Of a DNA stretch of 64,000 nucleotides, positions 35,431 through 44,404 are shown in pieces. Source of the DNA: Seonamhaeicola sediminis (GTDB taxonomy: Bacteria > Bacteroidota > Bacteroidia > Flavobacteriales > Flavobacteriaceae). The stretch is taken from NCBI RefSeq assembly GCF_004358095.2, contig NZ_SMZJ02000002.1, positions 400,979 to 464,978 on the forward strand, read 5' to 3'. Made by a program: the position numbers and the translations under genes. Numbering within the stretch: position 1 is the first letter of the stretch; every line of letters starts with the position of its first letter. The notes under the pieces are model-generated. The model searched no databases, was not told the origin of the DNA, and saw nothing but the letters and a program-made list of their open reading frames with translations.

Positions 35431-36102
35431 TTACATTCTTTTTACTCTACCTCCAAAAACACGATCTTCATTAACTGTTTTTGGATTGCCATAAACAAAC
35501 ACATCGCCACCCGCTCGTATTTTTATATCCACCAAATCTTTAGCATTTACATGAGCTTCTCCTGCAGCTCTAACAGCTACTTCCGTTTTATCGGTTTTTA
35601 ATTCAGCTCCTTTATATTTTCCGCCTGTTAATAAAGAAATATCCTGACTTTTAGCCTTACCTGTTAATGTAATTACACCTCCTGTAACCGATTTGATATT
35701 AGCGTAAGTAACATCAATTTTAACATCAATTTTTCCGCCTTCTTGTGCTTTTAAATCTATTTCAAATTGTTTTATCTTATCTTCAGATGTTACTGTAGCA
35801 CCTTCATTAACATCTATCACATCAACTTTTGAGTAATATAACTTTACTTGAGTTTCATTACCATCAAAAATTTCCTTTAGATTCATTTTAATTTTTAAGG
35901 TTCCATTTTTGTTATTAATAAGTACGTTTTCAGTATTAATACCTGTAATTATTACCTTATTTTGTTTTGATTCTATTAATTCAACATTAATTAAATCATA
36001 CACTTTTAACTCACTAAATTCTCCTATCTCCTTTTCAATTTTATTCTGAGAGAATACTATTGAAGTAAAAAGAAATACTGTTATTATAGATAAATGTTTC
36101 AT
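35431..36102 (-). CDS. Head GIN domain (DUF2807) secreted protein
   Basis: A 223-residue protein with a signal peptide (about 1-18, VFSQNK) followed by the single repetitive beta-helix-like DUF2807 head-GIN domain: GEFSELKVYDLINVELIES near the start, then runs with GGKIDVKI, GGVITLTGKA and AGGDVFVYGNP. Family members are common in Bacteroidota, are exported to the envelope and have no established biochemical activity. The terminal RVFGGRVKRM is basic. The gene is the first of three minus-strand genes with small gaps and is not part of the glucan locus. Confidence 0.85.
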   Translation of the reverse strand: MKHLSIITVFLFTSIVFSQNKIEKEIGEFSELKVYDLINVELIESKQNKVIITGINTENVLINNKNGTLKIKMNLKEIFDGNETQVKLYYSKVDVIDVNEGATVTSEDKIKQFEIDLKAQEGGKIDVKIDVTYANIKSVTGGVITLTGKAKSQDISLLTGGKYKGAELKTDKTEVAVRAAGEAHVNAKDLVDIKIRAGGDVFVYGNPKTVNEDRVFGGRVKRM

Positions 36103-36183
36103 GGATTAATTATTATAGATTATTGATAGAACGCAAAACTATCAAGAATTATTCCTTTATGAATAAACTTTATAAAAAAATAG

Positions 36184-36480
36184 TTATATAGCTATTCTTA
36201 CAGCTGTTCCTGTAACTGAAACAAAAAAGTAAACACCTGATGATGTTTCTACATCTAAACTAATACCTACAATTGCATTTGCTTTTAAGTTTAAAGCATT
36301 AGTTTTTAAATCTTGAAAAGCTTCTTCTTTAGCTTTATTAATAATATCTGAAGTAATTTCTAAATTTTTATCTGTGCGAAAGGAATACTTCTTTTTTATA
36401 TCTGTAGAAACTCCTGTTACTATACCTAAATAAGCTTCTATTTTATATCCTTCTATAGAATCTGTTGTTGTTAGTATCAT
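36184..36480 (-). CDS. YbjQ/UPF0145 (heavy-metal-binding-like domain) protein
   Basis: A 98-residue cytoplasmic protein matching the YbjQ-type fold: an opening TTTDSIEGYKIEAYLGIVTG, the central helix with KAKEEAFQDLKTNALNLKANAIVGISLD-like content (present as NKAKEEAFQDLKTNAL and ANAIVGISLDVE), and a closing strand VSVTGTAVRI. Family members form pentamer-like rings and are annotated as putative metal-binding, but function is unproven. Length is typical (about 100-110 residues). It lies 48 bases downstream of rnr on the same strand. Confidence 0.85.
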   Translation of the reverse strand: MILTTTDSIEGYKIEAYLGIVTGVSTDIKKKYSFRTDKNLEITSDIINKAKEEAFQDLKTNALNLKANAIVGISLDVETSSGVYFFVSVTGTAVRIAI

Positions 36481-36528
36481 ACTTTCAATTTTTTAATTTT
36501 TTAATTAGTTAGCATCTTAAATAAAATG

Positions 36529-38769
36529 TTACACCAAATCTCCAGATTTTCCAACCAAATGAAAATCTAAATGTTTTTTTATTAAATCAGTGTTTTTAAC
36601 TTTTACAACCACTTCATCACCTAATTGATACATGTTTTTAGAATGCCTTCCTATTAAAGCAAACTGACTTTCATCAAACGCATAATGATCATCCGTAATA
36701 TCACGTATACTTACCATCCCTTCGCATTTATTTGAAATGATTTCAACGTAAATACCCCAATCTGTAACCCCTGAAATTACACCTAAAAACTCTTGGTCTT
36801 TATGATCTTCCATAAAACGAATTTGCATATATTTTATAGAATCACGCTCTGCCTTGGTTGCTAAATATTCCATATTACTAGAATGTTTGCATTTTTCTTC
36901 ATAAACTTCTTCATTAGCAGATTTACCGCCGTCTAAATAATGCTGTAATAATCTATGTGCCATCACATCAGGATAACGGCGAATAGGTGACGTAAAATGT
37001 GAATAATAATCAAAAGCCAACCCATAATGACCAATATTATGTGTTGTATATTCAGCTTTACTCATGCTTCTAATAGTTAAGGTATCTACTAGATTTTGCT
37101 CTTTTTTTCCAACAACATCAGATAATAAACTGTTTAATGATGCTGAGGTTGATTTTCTATCTTTAAAATTTAGTTTATAACCAAACCTAGTTACAATGTT
37201 TTGAAGTGCCGCTAACTTACTAACATCGGGTTCGTCATGAACCCTATATACAAATGTTTTCTTTGGATTTTGTTTACCAATAAACTCAGCCACTTTTTTA
37301 TTAGCTAACAACATAAACTCTTCTATAAGTTTGTTGGCTTCTTTACTGGTTTTGAAATAAACACCTTCCGGATTATTGTCTTGGTCTAAATTAAATTTAA
37401 CCTCTACTTTATCAAAAGAAATAGCACCATTTTTCATGCGTTTTCTTCTCATAATTTTCGCCAAGGTATTTAATTTTAAAATAGCTTGAGCTATTGCTGG
37501 ATTAGTACTATAAGTTTTTCCAGTTAACGATACTTCTTTAGGAATTTGAGTAATAATTTTATCAATATTAAACACTTCCTCTGCCTTAATTGTAACATTA
37601 TTTTCTATAATAGCTTGAGCTTCTTCATAAGCAAAACGAGCATCGCTATAAGTAACAGTTCTACCAAACCATTGATCCTTAACTTCAGCATTATCATTAA
37701 TCTTAAAAACAGCAGAAAAGGTATATTTTTCTTCATGTGGCCTTAGAGAGCAGGCATTATTAGATAATACCTCCGGTAACATAGGTACAACTCTATCTAC
37801 TAGATACACTGAAGTTGCACGCTCAAAAGCTTCTTCATCTAAAACAGTACCTTCCTTTACGTAATGTGATACATCTGCAATATGAATTCCTATTTCGTAT
37901 AAACCATTTTCTAAAATAGTAAATGATAAGGCATCATCAAAATCTTTAGCGTCTTTAGGATCTATGGTAAAGGTTAAATCCTTACGCATATCCCTACGTT
38001 TAGTAATTTCCTGTTTTGTTATAGAGGTATCTAACTTATTGGCATATTCTTCAACTTCATAAGGAAATTCGTAAGGCAAACCATACTCAGAAAGTATAGC
38101 ATGTATTTCAGTGTTATGTTCTCCTGGTTTCCCTAATACTTTAATAACCTTACCATAAGGAGAATCTGCATTTTCTGGCCAATCTTCAATCCTTACAAGT
38201 ACTTTATCACCTTCTTCTGCTTTAAAAGTTTTATTTATAGGAACAAAAATATCTTTATACATTTTTGAACTATCAGGAATTACAAATGCATACTTTTCAT
38301 GTATTTGAATCACACCAACATACTCATTTTTTTCTCTTTTAATAATATTAACAATCTCTCCTTCTAGTTTACCACGTTTTCTTCTTTTGTATAGATAAAA
38401 TTCAACTTCATCACCATGTAAAGCTCTGTTTATATTATTAGAAGCAATAAAAACATCTTCATCAAAAGCATCACAAATAACATATCCAGATCCTCTTGAA
38501 GATAAATCTAAAACACCTGTATGGTATTCTGTATTGATAACAGCTTTAAACTTACCTCTCTCTACTTGCTGTATTTCCTCTTTAATAGCAAGTTTAGCTA
38601 ATGTTTTTATAATTTGATTTCTACTACTAGCATCATTAACACCTAACTTAGCAGCTATTTGTTTATAATTAAAGCTTTGGTTTCTATCTTTTTTTAATAT
38701 ACTTAATATTGAATTTGTTAAGTTTTGAATACCCTTTTTTCCGGGTTTCCCTTTTCTTTTTCTACTCAT
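36529..38769 (-). CDS. rnr: Ribonuclease R
   Basis: A 746-residue RNase II/R-family 3'-5' exoribonuclease. An N-terminal basic winged-helix region (about 10-75), OB-fold cold-shock-type domains (about 75-230), the RNB catalytic domain (about 260-590) with the metal-binding motif TIDPKDAKDFDDALSF and IHIADVSHYVKEG, and a C-terminal S1 domain (about 655-740, FLGVISGVTDWGIYVEI) are all visible. It degrades structured RNA in mRNA and rRNA turnover. Start at 38769 is supported by the basic MSRKRKGKPGKK start that is usual in Bacteroidota RNase R. Upstream lies the AT-rich divergent region. Confidence 0.96.
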   Translation of the reverse strand: MSRKRKGKPGKKGIQNLTNSILSILKKDRNQSFNYKQIAAKLGVNDASSRNQIIKTLAKLAIKEEIQQVERGKFKAVINTEYHTGVLDLSSRGSGYVICDAFDEDVFIASNNINRALHGDEVEFYLYKRRKRGKLEGEIVNIIKREKNEYVGVIQIHEKYAFVIPDSSKMYKDIFVPINKTFKAEEGDKVLVRIEDWPENADSPYGKVIKVLGKPGEHNTEIHAILSEYGLPYEFPYEVEEYANKLDTSITKQEITKRRDMRKDLTFTIDPKDAKDFDDALSFTILENGLYEIGIHIADVSHYVKEGTVLDEEAFERATSVYLVDRVVPMLPEVLSNNACSLRPHEEKYTFSAVFKINDNAEVKDQWFGRTVTYSDARFAYEEAQAIIENNVTIKAEEVFNIDKIITQIPKEVSLTGKTYSTNPAIAQAILKLNTLAKIMRRKRMKNGAISFDKVEVKFNLDQDNNPEGVYFKTSKEANKLIEEFMLLANKKVAEFIGKQNPKKTFVYRVHDEPDVSKLAALQNIVTRFGYKLNFKDRKSTSASLNSLLSDVVGKKEQNLVDTLTIRSMSKAEYTTHNIGHYGLAFDYYSHFTSPIRRYPDVMAHRLLQHYLDGGKSANEEVYEEKCKHSSNMEYLATKAERDSIKYMQIRFMEDHKDQEFLGVISGVTDWGIYVEIISNKCEGMVSIRDITDDHYAFDESQFALIGRHSKNMYQLGDEVVVKVKNTDLIKKHLDFHLVGKSGDLV

Positions 38770-38879
38770 TTATTTTTTTAATCATTTCTATTTCCGAAGT
38801 TACTGGAAATTCTGTTACAAAATAGCTTTGTTTCTGGAGAAGGTGCGCTATTTATTTAATACAAAGCTACACTTTTAAT

Positions 38880-39360
38880 ATTAAAACATATTTATATAAA
38901 GTTAAATTCAAATAAATAAGGTTATGAACATAATATATTATAATACTTTTTCTTTTAAAAAATTTAAAAATAAATTAATGGTTATTATAGTGTGTTAATA
39001 AGGCTGATAACTTTTTTTATTTTTATTTTGAAATATATTTTATGGTTGTTTATTGATAGTTAATTAACAGCTATTAATAAGGTTAATTTATTAATTTTTA
39101 AGTACTTTATATTTTACTATTAACAATTGTTTATAATCTAATTTAACAGTTATTTTTTAATAACTATTTAAGTTAACATAGCTTATAATTATACTTTTTA
39201 GTGCTGATAACTTAACTAAAAATTTACATAAACTTATTTGGATGTTAAGAGAACATTTTGGTTTGTAAAAATTAATAAATTTTGCAATTTTATTTTTTAG
39301 AAAATAATGAACAGTTATTAACAAGTAATTAATAATAACATCCACAATATTTAATATTAT
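38880..39360. other. Very AT-rich divergent intergenic region with DnaA-box-like repeats (candidate replication origin)
   Basis: The gap 38770-39395 between the divergent genes rnr and rpiB is almost free of G and C and has no credible ORF. It carries repeated elements on both strands: GCTGATAACTT at 39003-39013 and again at 39203-39213; TGTTAATAAG at 38993; AACAGCTATTAATAAGG at 39066-39082; TATTAACAA at 39119; TTAACAGTTATT at 39143; ACAGTTATTAACAAG at 39311-39325; and TAACATCCACA at 39336-39346. Several are near-matches to the DnaA box TTATNCACA. Transcription runs away on both sides. An origin is inferred; a dense regulatory region is the alternative. Confidence 0.35.
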
Positions 39361-39368
39361 TACCTTTG
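39361..39368 (+). promoter_or_regulatory. -7 box of the rpiB promoter
   Basis: TACCTTTG exactly fits the Bacteroidota -7 consensus TAnnTTTG and lies 27 bases before the rpiB ATG. No clear -33 TTTG is seen upstream. Confidence 0.5.
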
Positions 39369-39395
39369 TTAAAAGTTTAAAACATAAATTTAATT

Positions 39396-39830
39396 ATGAC
39401 TATTTCTATAGGAAATGACCATGCCGGAACAGATTATAAATTTGCTATTGTAGAATTTTTAAAATCAAAAGGTATTACGGTAATAAACCATGGTACCAAT
39501 GATGATAATAGTGTGGATTATGCAGATTTTGTGCACCCTGTTGCTCATGATGTTGAAAATGGAACTTCTACATATGGAATTTTAATTTGTGGTAGTGCAA
39601 ATGGTGTGGCTATGACTGCTAATAAACACCAAAAAATAAGAGCTGGTTTATGTTGGAATAAAGAAATAGTAGAATTGATTAGAGGGCATAACAATGCTAA
39701 TGTTTTATGTATACCAGCTAGATTTACTGCTATACCTCAAGCTATTCAAATGGTTGAAACCTTTTTAAATACGGAATTTGAAGGAGGGCGTCATAAAAAG
39801 AGAATAGATAAAATACCGTTATCTTGTTAA
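39396..39830 (+). CDS. rpiB: Ribose-5-phosphate isomerase B
   Basis: A 144-residue cytoplasmic enzyme of the RpiB/LacAB family that interconverts ribose 5-phosphate and ribulose 5-phosphate in the pentose phosphate pathway. Conserved segments are IGNDHAG at the start, HGTNDDNSVDYADFVHPVA (phosphate and sugar binding), the active-site ICGSANGVAMTANK (Cys followed by the anion hole loop) and GHNNANVLCIPARF. Length is normal. Its stop codon is immediately followed by the ATG of the metal exporter gene, so the two form an operon. Confidence 0.96.
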   Translation: MTISIGNDHAGTDYKFAIVEFLKSKGITVINHGTNDDNSVDYADFVHPVAHDVENGTSTYGILICGSANGVAMTANKHQKIRAGLCWNKEIVELIRGHNNANVLCIPARFTAIPQAIQMVETFLNTEFEGGRHKKRIDKIPLSC

Positions 39831-40748
39831 ATGGGTCATTCACATACCCATAATCATCATCATTCACATACCAGTTTAAAAGGTAGAAACCTTCTTATAT
39901 CTATTTTTTTAAACATTATAATAACCACTGCTCAAGTAATAGGTGGTTTATTATCTGGTAGTTTATCTCTTTTAAGTGATGCACTTCATAATTTTAGTGA
40001 TGTAATTTCTCTTATTATAAGTTATTGGGCTAATAAATTAGCTAGGAAAAAAGCCTCATTACAAAAAACATTTGGATATAAACGTGCTGAAATTTTAGCA
40101 GCATTTATAAATGCTGCTTCTTTAATTGTTATTGCTATTTTATTGATAGTAGAAGCAGTAGAACGTTTTGCAAATCCTCAGAAAATAGAATCTAATCTAG
40201 TTATTTGGTTATCTGCTATAGCTATTCTTGGTAATGGTTTAAGTGTACTGTTATTAAAAAAGGACTCTCAAGTAAATATGAATATTAAAAGTGCTTATCT
40301 TCATTTATTTACTGATATGATGGCAAGTGTGGCAGTTTTAATAGGTGGTTTATTAATGAAATATTATGAGATGTTTTGGGTAGACAGTGTACTTACCTTA
40401 TTAATAGCGCTTTACTTAATATGGATGGGTTTTGATCTTTTAAAGCAATCTACAAAAGTACTTATGCTTTTTACACCAGATAATATTCCGGTAAAACAAA
40501 TAGTGAATGAATTAAATAATTTTGATTCTATAAAAAACGTACACCATGTTCATATTTGGCAGTTAAATGAAGATGAAATACATTTTGAAGCACATATAGA
40601 TTTTAATAAAGATATTACCTTATCTAAATTTGATGAGATTTTAAATGAGATAGAGGTATTGGTTTTTAAAAAATATCAAATTAACCATGTTAATATACAA
40701 CCAGAATTTGGCAAGGTAGATGCTAAAGATGTAATTGTTCAAGATTAA
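39831..40748 (+). CDS. Cation diffusion facilitator (CzcD/ZitB-type) metal exporter
   Basis: A 305-residue inner-membrane CDF transporter. A His-rich N-terminus (HSHTHNHHHSHTS) precedes six transmembrane helices; the metal-site motif in TM2 is SLLSDALHNFSD and in TM5 SAYLHLFTDMMAS. A second His-containing loop is replaced by a short IL2 segment (KKDSQVNMNIK). The C-terminal cytoplasmic domain (about 205-300) has VHHVHIWQLNEDEIHFEAHID. These proteins export Zn2+ (and Cd2+/Co2+) in exchange for protons. The ATG directly abuts the rpiB stop with no gap. Confidence 0.94.
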   Translation: MGHSHTHNHHHSHTSLKGRNLLISIFLNIIITTAQVIGGLLSGSLSLLSDALHNFSDVISLIISYWANKLARKKASLQKTFGYKRAEILAAFINAASLIVIAILLIVEAVERFANPQKIESNLVIWLSAIAILGNGLSVLLLKKDSQVNMNIKSAYLHLFTDMMASVAVLIGGLLMKYYEMFWVDSVLTLLIALYLIWMGFDLLKQSTKVLMLFTPDNIPVKQIVNELNNFDSIKNVHHVHIWQLNEDEIHFEAHIDFNKDITLSKFDEILNEIEVLVFKKYQINHVNIQPEFGKVDAKDVIVQD

Positions 40749-40759
40749 CAAAGTAGTTT

Positions 40760-40788
40760 GTCACCCTGAACTTATTTAAGGATCTCAC
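40760..40788. repeat. Dispersed flavobacterial repeat-like sequence
   Basis: GTCACCCTGAACTTATTTAA followed by GGATCTCA strongly resembles the short intergenic repeat found in many Flavobacteriaceae, whose common form reads GTCACCCTGAGCTTGTCGAA followed by GGGTCTCA. The central half is degraded here. Recognised from memory, not by a search. Confidence 0.45.
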
Positions 40789-40792
40789 TTAA

Positions 40793-41242
40793 ATGTTTAT
40801 GTTAGAAATTAAAACTAAGTTATTTTCAGAATTAACTACCCAAGAGCTTTATGAATTACTTCAATTAAGAAGTGAAGTATTTGTAGTAGAACAAGATTGT
40901 ATCTATCAAGATATTGATGGTAAAGATAAAATAGCAATTCATGTTTTAGGTTTTAAAGAAGGTGATTTGGTTGCTTATACTCGTATTTTTAAGCCCGGAG
41001 ATTATTTTGATTTAGCTAGTATTGGTAGGGTATTGGTAGCTAAAAAACATCGACAAAATAGTTATGGTTATCAGATTATGGAAGCTTCAATAAATGCTAT
41101 TAAGGTTTATTGTAATGTCAATACAATTAAAATATCTGCTCAGGTTTATCTTAAAACGTTTTACAATTATTTAGGTTTTAAGGAAGTAGGTGAGGAGTAC
41201 CTTGAAGATGATATTCCGCACATAGCTATGATAAAAAACTAG
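40793..41242 (+). CDS. ElaA-like GNAT N-acetyltransferase
   Basis: A 149-residue GNAT protein with ElaA-type signatures: LRSEVFVVEQDCIYQDIDGKD near residue 30, the acetyl-CoA-binding region SIGRVLVAKKHRQNSYGYQIM, and YLKTFYNYLGFKEVGEEYLEDDIPHIAM at the end. The acceptor of ElaA proteins is unknown. An in-frame ATG at 40799 (third codon) is an equally good start. The stop overlaps that of the convergent OmpA-family gene by four bases. Confidence 0.88.
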   Translation: MFMLEIKTKLFSELTTQELYELLQLRSEVFVVEQDCIYQDIDGKDKIAIHVLGFKEGDLVAYTRIFKPGDYFDLASIGRVLVAKKHRQNSYGYQIMEASINAIKVYCNVNTIKISAQVYLKTFYNYLGFKEVGEEYLEDDIPHIAMIKN

Positions 41243-42105
41243 TTTTCATCAGCAACATAAGTTATTAATATTTCAACACGTCTATCGTATTTAGGGTCGC
41301 CACCTAAAGGGAATTTTCTCCGCATACCCATATAACGCATACGTTTTTTATTAACACCTTTTTTTGCAAAATACTCGTAAATATATTTTGCCCTAGCTTC
41401 AGAAAGATTACGTTTTTTAGTTTTCCTATCAACCGCATCTCTACTAAATTGTGTACAACACACATGCCCTTGAATAGTAAAATAAATATCATCTCGCTCT
41501 ACCAACGCTTTAGCTATAGATTCTAAGTTTTTTTTAGATTCTGGAGAAACGGTTGCATACCCCGTTTTAAAAAGAATATTTTCGAAAATTATCTTATCAC
41601 CAGCTTTTAACTTTCCTTTTATTTGTTTTGGAACATCTTTCTTTTGCTCAACAACTTTTGGAATTTCTTCTACTTTTTCAGGTAAAATAGGAGGATTAGG
41701 ATTTACTATAATTTCAACTTTACGATTTAAACCACGAATTTTGTTTATATTTTTTTCTTCAATAATTTTTAATAAAATCTCTCCTTTACCATCAACATGA
41801 GTTATTAAATCTTCACTAATTTCATTTTCCGAGAAAGTAGTTTTTATAGCATTAGCTCGTTGTTGAGATAATTTTAAGTTGTAAGAAGGTGCTCCAACAT
41901 CGTCGCAAAAACCAAAAATGGCAATAGATTTTATTTCAACTTCATTTAGGCTTGAAATAAAGAGTAAAAGTCTACTTTCTTCTGTTGGTGGGATATCATA
42001 TTTATCGGTATCAAAATAAACTTCATGAGTTAGGTTTTTTTGAGAAAAAACCAACATATTTGTTAATGAAACAATTAATAAAACAAAAACAAATCGTTTA
42101 GTCAT
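41239..42105 (-). CDS. OmpA-family outer-membrane protein with two OmpA-like segments
   Basis: A 288-residue protein with a signal peptide (MTKRFVFVLLIVSL...LVFSQ). The start at 42105 is chosen over an ATG at 42123 because the leader then has the usual basic N-terminus. Two OmpA-like peptidoglycan-binding regions are visible: an N-terminal one (about 25-125, VYFDTDKYDIPPTEESRLLLF, SQQRANAIK) and a C-terminal one (about 165-285, ENILFKTGYATVSPESKKNLESIAKAL...NLSEARAKYIYEYF...DRRVEILITYV). A Pro/Lys/Glu-rich linker lies between. It probably tethers the outer membrane to the cell wall. A small Cys pair (VCCTQF) in the C-terminal domain is unusual. Confidence 0.85.
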   Translation of the reverse strand: MTKRFVFVLLIVSLTNMLVFSQKNLTHEVYFDTDKYDIPPTEESRLLLFISSLNEVEIKSIAIFGFCDDVGAPSYNLKLSQQRANAIKTTFSENEISEDLITHVDGKGEILLKIIEEKNINKIRGLNRKVEIIVNPNPPILPEKVEEIPKVVEQKKDVPKQIKGKLKAGDKIIFENILFKTGYATVSPESKKNLESIAKALVERDDIYFTIQGHVCCTQFSRDAVDRKTKKRNLSEARAKYIYEYFAKKGVNKKRMRYMGMRRKFPLGGDPKYDRRVEILITYVADEN

Positions 42106-42182
42106 AGTAGGATAAAAAAACAAGTATATAAAGATACTATTTTTAAATAATTAACACTATTTATAAGTGTTCTACCTTTATA

Positions 42183-43817
42183 TTATTTTAAATGGCTATT
42201 GTATGTAGATTGGTTATTAAGTATCTCTGTGGCTTTTTTTATTTTTTGATCATGAATTTTATAATACTCATACAACCCTTCTCTATACACGTATCTTTTT
42301 ATAATTTCTTCTGTTAAAAGTTCTAATAAAAACGTTTTGTTTTCTGTTATTACATCTTCTTTAGAACGATTTAAGTTTTTAATTAAGGTATTAAAATCGT
42401 TTTCAATATTATCGTTTAACTCTTCTTTTGTAGCAGTTTCAAAAGCTTTATAAAGAGCAGTTTCAGTTTCAGTTTCAAATGAAAAATTATTGGTTTTTAA
42501 AAAATTTTTAAAAGTAGAAAAATCGTTATCATTTAACTTTAAACCATTAATATCTTCAATGTTATTATTGTAATAATACTCTGTAGCAAAATTAAAAATA
42601 AGATTGTTGTTTAAAATAGCATTGGTAATGGTTGAATTTTTAGAAGAGTTAAAAACCACATCTGGAAATACGCCACCACCATCAAACACCTTGCGTCCGT
42701 TTTTAGTTTTAAACTCATTATAATTTTCTTGTTTCACACGTACTGCTTCACCTTTGTTATTTCTGTTCCAATAATCTAGAGACTGAATACAACGTCCTGA
42801 TGGGGTATAATATCTTGAAATGGTAATTTTAACCTGCGTACCATAAGTAAGTGGTTTTGGGCGCTGTACTAAACCTTTTCCAAAGCTACGAGAACCTACA
42901 ATAACAGCTCTATCTAAGTCTTGCAAAGATCCTGAAACAATTTCACTAGCCGAGGCACTATTACCATCAATTAAAACAACCAAAGGAATTTCAGTATCTA
43001 TTGGTTCGCCTTGCGTATAATATGTTTTATTATACTTTTTAACTTTAGATTTTGTGGTTACCACCAATTGTCCTTTAGGTACAAATAAGTTTACTATTTT
43101 AATTGCCTCATTTAGTAATCCACCTGGGTTTCCACGTAAATCTAAAATAATATGTTCAGCTCCTTGAGCTTTTAAGTCGCGTAAGGCATAATTAGTTTCT
43201 TTGTATGCTTTATTATTAAATTTGCTTAAAACAATATACCCTGTTTTATTATTAACCATAGAAAAATGGGGAACGGCTTTAATTTCAACTTCAGCTCTTT
43301 CAATGGTGGCAGTTGCTATCTTACCTTGACGTTTATAGGTTACTTCTACCTTAGAGCCTGGTGTTCCTTTAAGTAAATCTCCACTATTTTCTTTATAATC
43401 TTCAATGTTTGTATTCCCCACTTTTATTATCTCATCTCCAGCTTTTAGCCCAGCTTTATCTGCAGGATAATCTTTATAGGGCTCAACTATTACCAATTTA
43501 TCTTTAAAAGTTTTCACTTTTGCACCAATGCCAGTATAATCTCCGGTATTATTTATTCTGGCAGCTTCTACGTCTTGCTCATTCATAAAGTTGGTATAGG
43601 GGTCTAAATCTGCCAACATGCTTTTAATAGCTGTATCCATTAAATCTCCGGGGTTGGTTTCGTCAACATAATTCATGTTGAGCTCTTTGAAAAGTGTCGT
43701 AAATATTTCAATTTGTTTGGCTATTTCAAAGAAGTCATTTTTAAAAGCGGTAGTGCTAAAAAAAATGGTTGCTGCCATTGTTATTAACACAAGTTTATTT
43801 TTGAGAATTTTTTTCAT
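42183..43817 (-). CDS. S41-family C-terminal processing protease
   Basis: A 544-residue protein with an N-terminal signal/anchor (about 5-25), a PDZ domain (about 85-170, GIGAKVKTFKDKLVIVEPYKDYPADKAGLKAGDEIIKVG) and the S41 serine protease domain (about 185-370). The catalytic Ser is in GNSASASEIVSG and the catalytic Lys in SFGKGLVQ, about 25 residues apart as in CtpA/Prc. The extra C-terminal helical region (about 390-544) is typical of Bacteroidota homologues. It processes or degrades periplasmic proteins by their C-termini. It is 18 bases downstream of rnpA on the same strand, an arrangement common in Flavobacteriia. Confidence 0.94.
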   Translation of the reverse strand: MKKILKNKLVLITMAATIFFSTTAFKNDFFEIAKQIEIFTTLFKELNMNYVDETNPGDLMDTAIKSMLADLDPYTNFMNEQDVEAARINNTGDYTGIGAKVKTFKDKLVIVEPYKDYPADKAGLKAGDEIIKVGNTNIEDYKENSGDLLKGTPGSKVEVTYKRQGKIATATIERAEVEIKAVPHFSMVNNKTGYIVLSKFNNKAYKETNYALRDLKAQGAEHIILDLRGNPGGLLNEAIKIVNLFVPKGQLVVTTKSKVKKYNKTYYTQGEPIDTEIPLVVLIDGNSASASEIVSGSLQDLDRAVIVGSRSFGKGLVQRPKPLTYGTQVKITISRYYTPSGRCIQSLDYWNRNNKGEAVRVKQENYNEFKTKNGRKVFDGGGVFPDVVFNSSKNSTITNAILNNNLIFNFATEYYYNNNIEDINGLKLNDNDFSTFKNFLKTNNFSFETETETALYKAFETATKEELNDNIENDFNTLIKNLNRSKEDVITENKTFLLELLTEEIIKRYVYREGLYEYYKIHDQKIKKATEILNNQSTYNSHLK

Positions 43818-43835
43818 TGGGAATGTAAATTTTTA

Positions 43836-44207
43836 TTATAAGATTTTGTTTGAAAACTTATCAAACAACACTTTCATTTTAGTTTCTACTTGTTTAAAAG
43901 AGGGTTTTTCTTTACCAATGTACAAAATCATTAACGCATATTGTGTTGTAATCTTGTTAAAAAAGTGAGGTTTATTTAATCGATAAGCTTCTCTTATTAA
44001 ACGTTTTATACGGTTTCTGTCTACAGCATTTTTAAAATAACGTTTGCTGACCGAAACACCGGTTTTAGCAATTAGATCATCTTCAAAAGAAGTTTCTAAA
44101 AACACCATTCGTAGAGGATAAGCAGACACCGATTGCCCCTCTTTAAACAATTGGTCTATGAGCTTTTTGCTTTTTAGTTTTTCTTTTTTACCGAAAGAGA
44201 AATTCAA
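43836..44207 (-). CDS. rnpA: Ribonuclease P protein component
   Basis: A 123-residue basic protein with the RnpA signature KNAVDRNRIKRLIREAYRLNK, preceded by TGVSVSKRYFKNA and N-terminal EKLKSKKLIDQLFKEGQS. It binds the RNase P RNA and helps cleave tRNA precursor leaders. Length is normal. No rpmH is seen upstream, consistent with Flavobacteriia where rnpA pairs with the S41 protease gene. The start MNFSFGKKEKLKSKK is the only ATG before the conserved region. Confidence 0.95.
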   Translation of the reverse strand: MNFSFGKKEKLKSKKLIDQLFKEGQSVSAYPLRMVFLETSFEDDLIAKTGVSVSKRYFKNAVDRNRIKRLIREAYRLNKPHFFNKITTQYALMILYIGKEKPSFKQVETKMKVLFDKFSNKIL

Positions 44208-44404
44208 GTTGGGTTCGTTTTAGTATTCAAAGGTAGAAAAATAAAAAAATCACTAAGACATAAAGTTATTTTTTAGAGTTTTTATAAGTTTTAATGTTAC
44301 ATTATAAGATTGCTTATAACTCATTTAATTATGATATAAATCATAGTTTAAGCGGTGTTTCAGAGCTAACTTAGCTTGGTTAAAGCGTCTTAAAACATAG
44401 TATC

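Noticed and set aside
39157..39345. 62-codon minus-strand open frame in the AT-rich region
   Set aside because: Low-complexity I/N/K/L/Y translation expected from AT-rich DNA; no promoter or homology-like pattern.
38880..39360. CRISPR array in the repeated TTAA-rich region
   Set aside because: Repeats are short, irregularly spaced and not separated by unique spacers; no cas genes nearby.
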